64,000 nucleotides of DNA, taken from positions 1-64,000 of the IMG/VR virus record IMGVR_UViG_3300031787_000092; one strand, written 5' to 3'. Position 1 is the first letter of the stretch. Each line of letters starts with the position of its first letter. The translations under genes were made by a program, and so were the position numbers. This document shows, in pieces, positions 39,892-47,511 of this stretch. The stretch comes from a virus. The notes beneath the pieces were generated by a model. The model was not told where the DNA came from, did no database searches, and saw only the letters and a list, made by a program, of their open reading frames with translations.

Positions 39892-40153
39892 AATAGTGAT
39901 CTGTTGGAAAATTTACAAATTGTTGAAGATAATATAATAAAGTAACATCTATTATTAAATTACCAGTTTGATCAAACCAAGTATAATAAGTATAATACTT
40001 TCCTCCTTCTTTTTTAATAGGACGACTATATATTATAACATCAATAGTACCTATATATCTTTTTTCTATTTTAATTAATCCAAAAAGATAAGTTTCTTGT
40101 ACTAAAAGAGAAATTCTACCTCCTTCTAAATCATCAATTTTTAGCAGTTTCAT
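39863..40153 (-). CDS. Hypothetical protein at the convergence point (96 aa)
   Basis: The last gene of the minus-strand block. It overlaps the MazG-like gene start-to-end by 20 nt and the convergent + strand gene tail-to-tail by 29 nt. It is a beta-rich, aromatic protein (GGRISLLVQETYLFG, then KYYTYYTWFDQ). No family recognised. Confidence 0.5.
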   Translation of the reverse strand: MKLLKIDDLEGGRISLLVQETYLFGLIKIEKRYIGTIDVIIYSRPIKKEGGKYYTYYTWFDQTGNLIIDVTLLYYLQQFVNFPTDHYFTVLKATKQ

Positions 40154-40829
40154 CTTCCAATATTTTTCTTTCAGCTTCTACATCTCTATTAATAGCTGCT
40201 TCTGATGTAAACTTTTCTGGATAACGATTTCTAAGTTTAATTATTACCTTATCCATATACTCATTTAAATCTACTTTAGTACTTACAGCTATATTATTAA
40301 TAGCTCCTATAAGATATTCAACTCTTTTTAGATACACATCTTTATTCATAGGTTTGTTATATGCATATAATTTCTTAACTTGATCTAAAAGTTTAGATTC
40401 ATTATATATCATAGCATTAAACCAATAATTTAAAGTACTTCCTTGAAGTGGAGAATCAGTTGCTTTAAGAGTTCCATCAAATTTAGTAGATATAAGAGTG
40501 TCAAAATCTACATGATCTATATAACCAGCTTTTAACATAGTATTTAAATCATTACATAGATACCAAAGTTTATCTGTTAATTCTTCTCCTACTCCTACAG
40601 AATCTTTTTTAGCAATAGCATCCATCAACTCATCTGTCTCTGAAAGTATTCCAATTCTAGCATGTACTAAATCTAAAATACCATAACTTGGTTGAGTAGT
40701 TTCAATATTATTACCATAATATAATCTACCTAAAGTCAGTAGATTATTATTATGATCTAGATTGTGATATATACTATTTAATGAAGGAAAAGTTCTTTCT
40801 GCTTGTTTTTGAAATTCTTTTAGTGTCAT
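40134..40829 (-). CDS. MazG-like nucleotide pyrophosphohydrolase (231 aa)
   Basis: Shows the metal-binding pattern of the all-alpha NTP pyrophosphatase family: E64-x-x-E67 in RIGILSETDELMDA and E83-x-x-D86 in GEELTDKLWYL. The C-terminal half (KLRNRYPEKFTSEAAINRD, then EAERKIL) also occurs in phage MazG-like proteins. The enzyme would hydrolyse (d)NTPs to monophosphates, in nucleotide-pool cleansing or alarmone and host-signal control. It sits at the distal end of the replication block. Substrate cannot be told from sequence. Confidence 0.75.
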   Translation of the reverse strand: MTLKEFQKQAERTFPSLNSIYHNLDHNNNLLTLGRLYYGNNIETTQPSYGILDLVHARIGILSETDELMDAIAKKDSVGVGEELTDKLWYLCNDLNTMLKAGYIDHVDFDTLISTKFDGTLKATDSPLQGSTLNYWFNAMIYNESKLLDQVKKLYAYNKPMNKDVYLKRVEYLIGAINNIAVSTKVDLNEYMDKVIIKLRNRYPEKFTSEAAINRDVEAERKILEDETAKN

Positions 40830-40832
40830 ATT

Positions 40833-41042
40833 TTATTTAAAATTTTCAAATCCTTTACTAGATACTTGAGTTATTAGAGTATCAAGTTGATCTTTTAGTT
40901 CTTTAGTCTTTTGTAGATATAAACTTAAATTATCAACTCCAACTGCTTCAACTTGATCTTTATCTATTACAAATCTATCGTATCTATCTGTATTGATATA
41001 TACAATTGTGTCACTTTCTTTTAATACAGCTTTTATAAACAT
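40833..41042 (-). CDS. Small hypothetical protein (69 aa)
   Basis: Lies 3 nt upstream of the MazG-like gene on the minus strand. The first half is beta-rich (KAVLKESDTIVYINTDRYDR), the second a helix (LSLYLQKTKELKDQLDTL). No known motif. Tight spacing supports a real gene. Confidence 0.5.
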   Translation of the reverse strand: MFIKAVLKESDTIVYINTDRYDRFVIDKDQVEAVGVDNLSLYLQKTKELKDQLDTLITQVSSKGFENFK

Positions 41043-41044
41043 AA

Positions 41045-41278
41045 TTATAATTTATCAATTAATTGATTTATATATACCTTAAAAAAAGATTTATTTGCAA
41101 AAACTTCACTAACAAGTCTTCTCGTACCTTGATATTCTGGAAAATTATTATCAGATAACATATAATATTCTACAGTATTATCTTTTAATATTCTTCTATC
41201 TTTAACTTTTCCTTTAGTTGGTACATTATCAAAATAATATAATATATCTCCTATTTCATGAACTTCTATAACTTGCAT
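41045..41278 (-). CDS. Small beta-rich hypothetical protein (77 aa)
   Basis: The N-terminal part (IGDILYYFDNVPTKGKVKDRRI) resembles small SH3/KOW-like barrels found in many phage accessory proteins, but the match is only by eye. Packed 2-3 nt from both neighbours. Confidence 0.5.
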   Translation of the reverse strand: MQVIEVHEIGDILYYFDNVPTKGKVKDRRILKDNTVEYYMLSDNNFPEYQGTRRLVSEVFANKSFFKVYINQLIDKL

Positions 41279-41281
41279 AAC

Positions 41282-41536
41282 TTAAACTTTTGTTAAATAT
41301 CTTAAAGGAACTTCTCTAAAATCTATACCTTCTTTACCTTGAAATATAGCCTTTGTTTCTACAAGTGCTCTTGGTTCTCCATAAGGTTCACCATGATAAT
41401 CTTCAAAAATAGGATAATAAGCTATTTTCCAATGTTTACCTCTTTCTCCTTCCATTCTATATAAATCACCAATTTGATGATTTACCCATAATGGATTAGA
41501 TAAAGCTTCATTTAGTATTTCTCTAGTTACTACCAT
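41282..41536 (-). CDS. Small hypothetical protein (84 aa)
   Basis: Starts within the last bases of the UDG gene (7-nt overlap, ATGGTAG junction). It contains aromatic and proline-rich segments (YYPIFEDYHGEPYGEPR). No family recognised. Confidence 0.5.
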   Translation of the reverse strand: MVVTREILNEALSNPLWVNHQIGDLYRMEGERGKHWKIAYYPIFEDYHGEPYGEPRALVETKAIFQGKEGIDFREVPLRYLTKV

Positions 41537-42777
41537 ATTATAGGTTTACGTTTATTCTTTACTAAGAAACTATTAGCTTGAGAAAAATGAGCATTTCCTC
41601 CAAATGTATTAGGAAAATTAGGTTCAGTAGTACCAAATTGATTTGCACTATAAAGATCAGATGCAGGATGTTTTGCTTTTAATACAAGATGAATAAATGA
41701 AAACTTACTAAAATCAAATCCATCAACTTTAGATATTTTATCAAATACCTCTTGAAATAAAGCTTGAGCATCATTACCCCAAAGCATAAATACTTTAGGA
41801 TTCTCATCTTTGATTAACTCATATAGAATTATCTTTACAAATCTTTGCCAACCTAATCCTTCATGAGATTTAGTTTTATATCTTTCTACAGTAAGAATTG
41901 TATTAAGAAGTAAAACACCTTGCTCTGCCCAATCATCTAAACTTTCATCAAAATCTAAATGAAATCCTTTATACATGTCTCTTTCAACTTCTTTAAGAAT
42001 TACATCTAGAGATTTAGGAGTTTTCTTTACTGTTACTCCATTTTTTGTTTCAGTTCTAACTTTAAATCCAAAAGCTAACCCATTAGCTGATCCATCGACA
42101 TATGGATCTTGTCCTAGAACTACAACCTTTACTTGCTTAAAATGAGTAAGTTTTAAAGCTCTAAATACATTAGCTTCATCAGGATATACAATAGTTTCTG
42201 TTCTTCTATGTCTAATCCAGTTTCCTATTTTAGACATATATTCAGAGTTAATAGTATCTTTTAGTAATTCATACCAAGTATCTCCAAATAAATTCCTTCT
42301 TCTTTGTTCTGTTGGATCAATTAATATTCTTCTTTTATCCCAATAGATAATTGGTACATATATCTTCTTTTCTGTTCCAGAAAATTTAAATACTTGACCA
42401 AATTCTTCTGCTCTTACTTTAGGAATAACATAAGAATATTTTAGACTTTCATATATAATTAAATCAACTTGTTCAAATATTGTATAATTAATTGACCAAG
42501 CTTGAGTTTTTTGAAAGATATTTGCTTCATCTTCGTATTTTTTATAGTAGAGGAGATTTCTCTCCCCTACTAATATAAATCCTAAACAAATATCTTGTCT
42601 GGAATCTTTTTTTCTAAAGTATATTCTATCTTCTTCTCCTATAGAAAAAACACTTCCATCTTCATCAACAGCACTTTTAAGCTTCTTCAGCCTCTCCTTG
42701 TGGCTCTGCTTTAACTTTTTTAGGTTTGAAGGCTGTTTTGATAAGTCGTACTCCTGAAAGTTTTTTGTCATCTCCAT
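41530..42777 (-). CDS. Uracil-DNA glycosylase with N-terminal extension (415 aa)
   Basis: Contains the family 1 UDG water-activating loop at residues 222-226 (GQDPY, catalytic D224) in VKVVVLGQDPYVDGSANGLAFG, and a C-terminal KHPASDLYS in place of the usual HPSPLS loop. It removes uracil from DNA. The catalytic domain begins near residue 155; about 150 residues before it form an unrecognised domain (QDICLGFILVGERNLLYYKK and onward), making it much longer than the usual 220-250 aa. The only plausible ATG (42777, or 42771) lies 101 nt inside the preceding gene, so the N-terminus is uncertain. Confidence 0.8.
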   Translation of the reverse strand: MEMTKNFQEYDLSKQPSNLKKLKQSHKERLKKLKSAVDEDGSVFSIGEEDRIYFRKKDSRQDICLGFILVGERNLLYYKKYEDEANIFQKTQAWSINYTIFEQVDLIIYESLKYSYVIPKVRAEEFGQVFKFSGTEKKIYVPIIYWDKRRILIDPTEQRRRNLFGDTWYELLKDTINSEYMSKIGNWIRHRRTETIVYPDEANVFRALKLTHFKQVKVVVLGQDPYVDGSANGLAFGFKVRTETKNGVTVKKTPKSLDVILKEVERDMYKGFHLDFDESLDDWAEQGVLLLNTILTVERYKTKSHEGLGWQRFVKIILYELIKDENPKVFMLWGNDAQALFQEVFDKISKVDGFDFSKFSFIHLVLKAKHPASDLYSANQFGTTEPNFPNTFGGNAHFSQANSFLVKNKRKPIIW

Positions 42778-42991
42778 AAGTTCTTGAAATTCTAATATCT
42801 TCTCCTTCTTTTAAGTTAATCAATGACCTAATTTTTGCAATTAGACCTAATGATGGAACTTCTGAGTTTAATACTGGAATTGATTTACCTATAGCAATTG
42901 TATCAAACAATTGAGCTACTTCTTTGTAAACTTCTTCATTCTTTCCAACTTTTGCTGGAGCATCTTCTACTACTAAATTTAATTTTCCCAT
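42677..42991 (-). CDS. Hypothetical protein overlapping UDG (104 aa)
   Basis: A soluble protein with a globular body and a Lys/Pro/Glu C-terminal tail (FKPKKVKAEPQGEAEEA). It overlaps the UDG reading frame by 101 nt, far more than any other pair here. UDG is in the +1 frame relative to it. Codon use and a clear start upstream support it as real. The tail resembles the disordered tail of DNA-binding accessory proteins, without a specific match. Confidence 0.55.
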   Translation of the reverse strand: MGKLNLVVEDAPAKVGKNEEVYKEVAQLFDTIAIGKSIPVLNSEVPSLGLIAKIRSLINLKEGEDIRISRTYGDDKKLSGVRLIKTAFKPKKVKAEPQGEAEEA

Positions 42992-43001
42992 ATTATTTAT
43001 T

Positions 43002-43343
43002 TTAATTGTTTACTTGATCCTTTTTTATTTTAAGAGTAGCTTTTTTATAAAGATTAGAAGTTTTAGTTGAAACTTTATTTACTTCTAAAACATTATAATT
43101 AGTTACATTATTTACTTTTGTAATATCTACTTGAGTAGAAGATAAATCATTAATATTAGTAACTCTATAACTTTGTTGAAACTTATTATCTACTACTTTA
43201 TCAACAATATAAGTTTTTAGTAACTCAACTCCTTTAGTAGATGTAACTTGTTGTGCATATCCACTTAGAGATATAAACAACAATAAGTATAGTAACATAA
43301 ACAACAATATGTATAGTAACTTTATGTATAGTAACTTTTTCAT
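43002..43343 (-). CDS. Exported small protein with repeat-expanded signal peptide (113 aa)
   Basis: Begins MKKLLYIKLLYILLF and continues hydrophobic to residue 28, with likely cleavage after GYAQ. The mature part is short, hydrophilic and Val/Thr/Lys-rich. The hydrophobic core is made of tandem repeats at DNA level (KLLYI twice; then an 8-residue LLY[IL]LLF[MI] unit twice). An envelope location is inferred. Function unknown; superinfection exclusion is one possibility for an exported phage protein in an early region. Confidence 0.55.
   Translation of the reverse strand: MKKLLYIKLLYILLFMLLYLLLFISLSGYAQQVTSTKGVELLKTYIVDKVVDNKFQQSYRVTNINDLSSTQVDITKVNNVTNYNVLEVNKVSTKTSNLYKKATLKIKKDQVNN
43272..43337 (-). 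repeat. Nested tandem repeats in a signal-peptide core
   Basis: On the minus strand, AAGTTACTATACATA occurs twice in a row. The unit TTACTATAC[AT]TATTGTTG followed by TTTAT then also occurs twice. Both keep the reading frame and encode only hydrophobic residues plus Lys. Confidence 0.75.
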
Positions 43344-43624
43344 TTTATTAATTTAAAACGTTTAACTATTTCTCCTTGATTGTTTTTAACTTCATCTTGC
43401 CATCTTGTTTCATGTGTTGCAAAAGGTTGTTGTACTTTAACTTCTCCTTTTTCATCTCTAATAGATTGATATACTCCATTTATATCTACTTGTTGATATA
43501 TTATGAGATATATATTTTGACTATCATGTAGAAATGCAATATTTAATATTTGGTAGTAATTACCTTTGTAATGCTTGTAAATTCCACCTATTTTATATTC
43601 TCCAAATGAAGTTTTTCTAATCAT
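43340..43624 (-). CDS. DUF1653-like small protein (94 aa)
   Basis: The N-terminal part (KIGGIYKHYKGNYYQILNIA, then LIIYQQV) matches the pattern of the DUF1653 family (GxYRHYKGxxYxVxxxA ... VVYxxL), a small domain common in bacteria and phages with no settled function. It overlaps the next gene by 4 nt (ATGA-type junction). Family call is by eye. Confidence 0.55.
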   Translation of the reverse strand: MIRKTSFGEYKIGGIYKHYKGNYYQILNIAFLHDSQNIYLIIYQQVDINGVYQSIRDEKGEVKVQQPFATHETRWQDEVKNNQGEIVKRFKLIK

Positions 43625-43625
43625 A

Positions 43626-44159
43626 TTAATACCAGTAAATACTTAATAATACAGTTGCTAAAATAAATAAAGCTAGTTTCCAAGTTATATACCAAGTTGG
43701 AAATAAGTCCATCATAGTCATTGAATTTCTATTTATCCATCTTACAATTTTGTCATGAATAGCTTTTTCTCCTATATAAAATGGATAATCATCTCTATAA
43801 TGATTGTATAATAACTCAAAGAATACATAAAATACTGTATATGCATAAAAAGCTAGAAGTAAATTATAATAATTACCACTTTGAATTGCTAGTATAGCAG
43901 GAAAAAAAGTTAATAATACACCTCTAAATGCTAGTCTAGAAAGATGTTTTGTAAATATCTTACTTGAATCATAATATGCTAAATCCATAGCATAGAAAAA
44001 TGAACTAACTAATATTACTCCATTTATAACTATATCTCCTAACATTCCATGTATAATACCATAATCTTCATTAGCTCTAGTAGTTAGAGATATACAGGTA
44101 GCAGATAAAAAGAAAGTTATAAATATTTTAAATTCTGTTGATTTTAAAAATTGTTTCAT
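43626..44159 (-). CDS. Multi-pass membrane protein (177 aa)
   Basis: Four or five hydrophobic segments are visible, including residues 10-26, 40-60, 78-96, 98-118 and 158-176. There is no signal-peptide cleavage site. It lies among small accessory genes. A role at the host membrane, such as superinfection exclusion, can only be guessed. Confidence 0.55.
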   Translation of the reverse strand: MKQFLKSTEFKIFITFFLSATCISLTTRANEDYGIIHGMLGDIVINGVILVSSFFYAMDLAYYDSSKIFTKHLSRLAFRGVLLTFFPAILAIQSGNYYNLLLAFYAYTVFYVFFELLYNHYRDDYPFYIGEKAIHDKIVRWINRNSMTMMDLFPTWYITWKLALFILATVLLSIYWY

Positions 44160-44162
44160 AAC

Positions 44163-44543
44163 TTAAAAGTTTGTATCTTTTACTTCTATTACATCTCCTG
44201 ATGGAGGAAGATCAACACTTTCTTTTATTTTCATTGTCTCTTTTTCAACTACAATAGCTTGCATAAGAACTAAATAATTAATTAAATCTTTAATTCTTTC
44301 AGATATAGGTTCACTTTCTGATTGACCATTAGTTTTTACATAATTAGTAATAGCTTGATAATGCTTATTCATAAAAATCCAACAAACTTTAATTGGATCA
44401 ATATCTATATCTTTACCTCCTTCTTTAAAATTAGCTAATGCATCATTTGATCCTTTAGTATAATCATTTCCTTTAACTTTTGCAATATTTCTAGCATCGT
44501 TAAACATTCGATCCATCAATGTATAAAATTCTGAATTTGTCAT
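44163..44543 (-). CDS. Phage-conserved helical protein, Nmad1/DUF1599-like (126 aa)
   Basis: The pattern KGNDYTKGSNDALANFKEGG, a central FMNKHYQAI and EPISERIKDLINYLVLM recurs in a phage protein family that I associate with nucleotide-modification-associated or MazG-like all-alpha proteins. The acidic and basic residues at conserved spots suggest nucleotide binding. The assignment is tentative and by eye. Confidence 0.45.
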   Translation of the reverse strand: MTNSEFYTLMDRMFNDARNIAKVKGNDYTKGSNDALANFKEGGKDIDIDPIKVCWIFMNKHYQAITNYVKTNGQSESEPISERIKDLINYLVLMQAIVVEKETMKIKESVDLPPSGDVIEVKDTNF

Positions 44544-44728
44544 TTCTTTTCGTTTTTAATTTCTTGTAAAATTACTTCTTTATTCTCTATACAGTAATCC
44601 ATAACATTACCTCTTGATCCATTTTCCAGATACCATAATAAGTAACTAGCTGGAACATCTATCATCTTAACTCCTTTGTATTTACCAAATGGCATAAGAT
44701 CAATATCTTCTAATTTCTTTTGTGACAT
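44540..44728 (-). CDS. DUF3820-like small protein (62 aa)
   Basis: The segment MPFGKYKGVKMIDVPASYLLWYLENG is the core of the DUF3820 family (PFGKxKGxxLxDVPxxYLxWL), a small domain often fused to or near exonucleases in phages. It overlaps the next gene by 4 nt. It lies three genes downstream of a resolvase and nuclease pair, consistent with a DNA-processing accessory. Confidence 0.65.
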   Translation of the reverse strand: MSQKKLEDIDLMPFGKYKGVKMIDVPASYLLWYLENGSRGNVMDYCIENKEVILQEIKNEKK

Positions 44729-44730
44729 AT

Positions 44731-44928
44731 CTATACTTTATAAAGTTTTTCAATACAATAAATACCTTTAGGTAGCTTAATTAATTCTTTTTCAGCTTCT
44801 TCAAGGTTTTTTAACTTCTTGGCATGTTTAATAAAGCAAGTAAATGTAAGAGTTGGATCGCGTTTAACATCTAAATCCATCCAATACAACTCTTTCTCTA
44901 CATCTCTGATAACAAATCTACTTATCAT
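44731..44928 (-). CDS. Small hypothetical protein (65 aa)
   Basis: Overlaps the end of the nuclease gene by 11 nt and lies 2 nt before the DUF3820-like gene. Charged, with one aromatic patch (ELYWMDLDV) and a Lys/Glu helix. No family recognised. Confidence 0.5.
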   Translation of the reverse strand: MISRFVIRDVEKELYWMDLDVKRDPTLTFTCFIKHAKKLKNLEEAEKELIKLPKGIYCIEKLYKV

Positions 44929-46078
44929 CTGGTATAAGATTTATAATACCTTTACCTAAGAAATTTTCCATACTTTGATTCCAAACATTAAAATCAATAT
45001 GATATTTTAATCTATTAAGTAAAGAAACTACTTCTTCTCTACCTTTATCTAAATATTGATCAACATTAAATATCTGACATTCAAAGTTTTCAGTAGTTTC
45101 TACAGCTATAATTTGACATTTAACTTCAAAATCTTTTAATTGAATATTTTCAAGTACTGTACCTTCACCTAAAAGATTTAAGTTTAATAAATGATACAAT
45201 GCTCTTTTATAAAAAGCTATTTGTCTGTAATATCTATAATATTCAAAGCTTTCTTTAAATAAAGATAAAGGTTTTGAAGTAGTTTTCAAATCATTTAAGT
45301 AAATAATTTTGTTTTCTAAATCAACATAAATATTATCTAACTTAGCTTTACATTTAATACCTAAAACTTCAAAATATACATCTAACTCTTTGTATATTAA
45401 ATTAGATTCAAATAAACCACTTAAATTGAAATACTTATTTGCTAATTCATTAGCTCTTAATGATGCAATAACTTTTTCAATTACTTCTTGAGTAGATTTA
45501 GTAAGAGGTATTTTACCTTGTAATTGATCTAATTCGTTAATATATAAAATACAATCAGATATAAATTTATTTATAAGAGTTTCTTCTTTATAGCTCTTAT
45601 AAACTTCTGTTCTAATTCTGGATAATCTAAATAATCTAATTGTATCTTCTACAGGTTTATCAACAAGTGATGCTAGTTTTTCAAATGCTGCAAGAGTTAA
45701 TTTATTTTCAGATTCTCTACCTTTTTCTGTCTTTAGATCACTAACAATAGTTATTCCAACATTATTCAAATCTTCAATAGATGATAAGTTGTTTTTAAGT
45801 TTATAAAACTCATCAGCCATACTTGCTATCATTCCATCTGGTCTAGGAACATTAGCTACTGCAAACTCTTGAGGTTTTTCAGCATATAAATGAACAAGTT
45901 TACCATTCTCTAAAGATTTGTTTTCTTCAATTTCAACTTGTTTATCAAAGAATGATAGAAACTTTTGTATAGAACCTCCTTGTTCTGGTTGTAGATAAGA
46001 TAAAGATGAGTTACTTACAACTATATCTTCTCTTGATCCTACGCTATAATAGTCTTTTTTAATTAATTCTTTCTCCAT
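44918..46078 (-). CDS. PD-(D/E)XK (RecB-type) nuclease (386 aa)
   Basis: The catalytic pattern D248 ... D263-L-K265 lies in GIKCKAKLDNIYVD ... YLNDLKTTSKPL and is followed by YRYYRQIAFYKRAL, the QxxxY-type helix of RecB/Cas4-like nucleases. The N-terminal part (NSSLSYLQPEQGGS) fits the entry helix with conserved Ser. It probably degrades or trims DNA ends in phage recombination or host DNA breakdown. It starts inside the resolvase-like gene (20-nt overlap), so the two are likely co-translated. Confidence 0.75.
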   Translation of the reverse strand: MEKELIKKDYYSVGSREDIVVSNSSLSYLQPEQGGSIQKFLSFFDKQVEIEENKSLENGKLVHLYAEKPQEFAVANVPRPDGMIASMADEFYKLKNNLSSIEDLNNVGITIVSDLKTEKGRESENKLTLAAFEKLASLVDKPVEDTIRLFRLSRIRTEVYKSYKEETLINKFISDCILYINELDQLQGKIPLTKSTQEVIEKVIASLRANELANKYFNLSGLFESNLIYKELDVYFEVLGIKCKAKLDNIYVDLENKIIYLNDLKTTSKPLSLFKESFEYYRYYRQIAFYKRALYHLLNLNLLGEGTVLENIQLKDFEVKCQIIAVETTENFECQIFNVDQYLDKGREEVVSLLNRLKYHIDFNVWNQSMENFLGKGIINLIPDDK

Positions 46079-46754
46079 GATGTTTTTTATATAAATAATT
46101 ATTTACAATACAAGGTCTATTATCTTTGTATATTTTAACTACTAACTTTCTATCTTCTATATCTGGTACAGGTACAAATATTGCATGAGGAGGTTCTGTA
46201 ATATAATATCTATTATCTTCTGGAATTTTATGTTGTTTTTTTAGTTCATCAGCAAAAGATTTACCATAAGGAAAAAATCTATTATCTAAATCCCAATCTT
46301 GTCCATTAGAAAAATGATCATCAATTATAGTATCAAAGAGATATACATCTATTCTAATAGGAAATCTTGTAATAGGTGATAAAGATTGAATTTCTTTACG
46401 AAAACTATCTTTAATTTGACCTATCATGTTATTTCTATCTTGTCTTTGTATATTTCCATTATAGATACCTTGACCATTAATGTTTATTCTTTTTTCAGTT
46501 CCAACTAGATGAGGATTGGATATGATCTTATTTCCAGAAGCCTTATCCACTAGAAAATCTACATTAACTTTTTTACCATCCTCTATTACAGAAAATGCTC
46601 TCCATGCATATAAGTCTTGTTGTTTAGAAAATTTAGTAGGTATAACATCTCCTTTTCGATAATATTTAGCACGTATACTCTTACTCTTTACATATTCTCG
46701 AATATATAAAGGAATTGTTAGTTCAACTATTAATTCTTTAGTCTCATTGTTCAT
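46059..46754 (-). CDS. RusA-like Holliday-junction resolvase candidate (231 aa)
   Basis: Residues 135-195 contain IRIDVYLFDT followed by D155-L-D157-N158 and K165 in DWDLDNRFFPYGKSFADEL, then IPEDNRYYI. RusA-type resolvases carry D-x-D-N, a Lys and a final Asp pair in this order; the spacing between N158 and K165 is 4 residues longer than in E. coli RusA. It would cut branched DNA before packaging. It is adjacent to the RecB-type nuclease, which supports a DNA-processing role. Confidence 0.5.
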   Translation of the reverse strand: MNNETKELIVELTIPLYIREYVKSKSIRAKYYRKGDVIPTKFSKQQDLYAWRAFSVIEDGKKVNVDFLVDKASGNKIISNPHLVGTEKRININGQGIYNGNIQRQDRNNMIGQIKDSFRKEIQSLSPITRFPIRIDVYLFDTIIDDHFSNGQDWDLDNRFFPYGKSFADELKKQHKIPEDNRYYITEPPHAIFVPVPDIEDRKLVVKIYKDNRPCIVNNYLYKKHHGERIN

Positions 46755-46948
46755 TAGACATAAATTATTTCAATGTTTTCACCATAAGTTTTTTTAAATC
46801 TATTAATAACTTTGTCTTTATCTTCATCATTAGGATGTTGTAACCAAGTTAAAGAATTAACAAAACTATCTTTTGTTCTTTTCTCTTTTAACTTAATTGT
46901 ATCTTTACTTATTTCAATATAAGTTCTATCTATTAGATCTTGTGTCAT
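46754..46948 (-). CDS. Small hypothetical protein (64 aa)
   Basis: A charged protein with no motif recognised. It overlaps the upstream gene by 23 nt and touches the resolvase-like start by one base (TAATG-type junction on the minus strand). Confidence 0.45.
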   Translation of the reverse strand: MTQDLIDRTYIEISKDTIKLKEKRTKDSFVNSLTWLQHPNDEDKDKVINRFKKTYGENIEIIYV

Positions 46949-47324
46949 TTATATTTGGTTTATTATCATACTCTGACATATCTAAAAATATCATTCTAGA
47001 ATTTTCTAAAAAATCGTAATTTGGAGGTATTAAATATTGATCATCTGTTTTTAACTTACCATCAAATATTTCATTATGTTGCATTGATAGTGTTAATAAA
47101 CCTCTAATACTTTTTAATGGAACTTTTTGAGGATTTTCTATAGTTCCAGAACATTTATATAATAAAATACTTCCTCTTCTAGCAACTAATAATTGTCCTG
47201 CATTACCTTGATTAAGTGCATAGTATACAAATTTTCTAAGATCAGAAAATTTATAATGAAAGTAAGTAGTTCCATTTAACTTAGCAGTAGAATCCCACTT
47301 AATACTATATCTTACTGGTGTCAT
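46926..47324 (-). CDS. Hypothetical protein (132 aa)
   Basis: An alpha/beta protein (SIKWDSTAKLNGTTYFHYKF, then GQLLVARRGSILLY) lying between the primase and the resolvase-like gene. It overlaps both neighbours by about 20 nt. No family recognised; a small replication accessory role is possible from location only. Confidence 0.5.
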   Translation of the reverse strand: MTPVRYSIKWDSTAKLNGTTYFHYKFSDLRKFVYYALNQGNAGQLLVARRGSILLYKCSGTIENPQKVPLKSIRGLLTLSMQHNEIFDGKLKTDDQYLIPPNYDFLENSRMIFLDMSEYDNKPNINDTRSNR

Positions 47325-47511
47325 AAGGCTTTACTAAATATTCATATGGAGCATGATAAAATCCAATAGTTATTATCTGTAATAATAATTTGTACCACTT
47401 TCTTTTTGGATCAGTTAATACTATAAGTTCTTGACTACCTGTATATAATATCCAATCTTTTTTCATCCAATTTTCTTTAAGTGTAATTTTAAAAGATGTT
47501 CCTCCCATCAT
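47305..47511 (-). CDS. Small hypothetical protein (68 aa)
   Basis: Contains LTDPKRKWYKLLLQIITIGFY followed by an APYEYLVKP end, a pattern I have seen in short conserved Bacteroidota phage proteins without a function. The upstream ATGs (47511, 47508) overlap the primase by 23 nt; an internal Met at residue 16 (47466) would remove the overlap, so the start is uncertain. Confidence 0.45.
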   Translation of the reverse strand: MMGGTSFKITLKENWMKKDWILYTGSQELIVLTDPKRKWYKLLLQIITIGFYHAPYEYLVKPYDTSKI

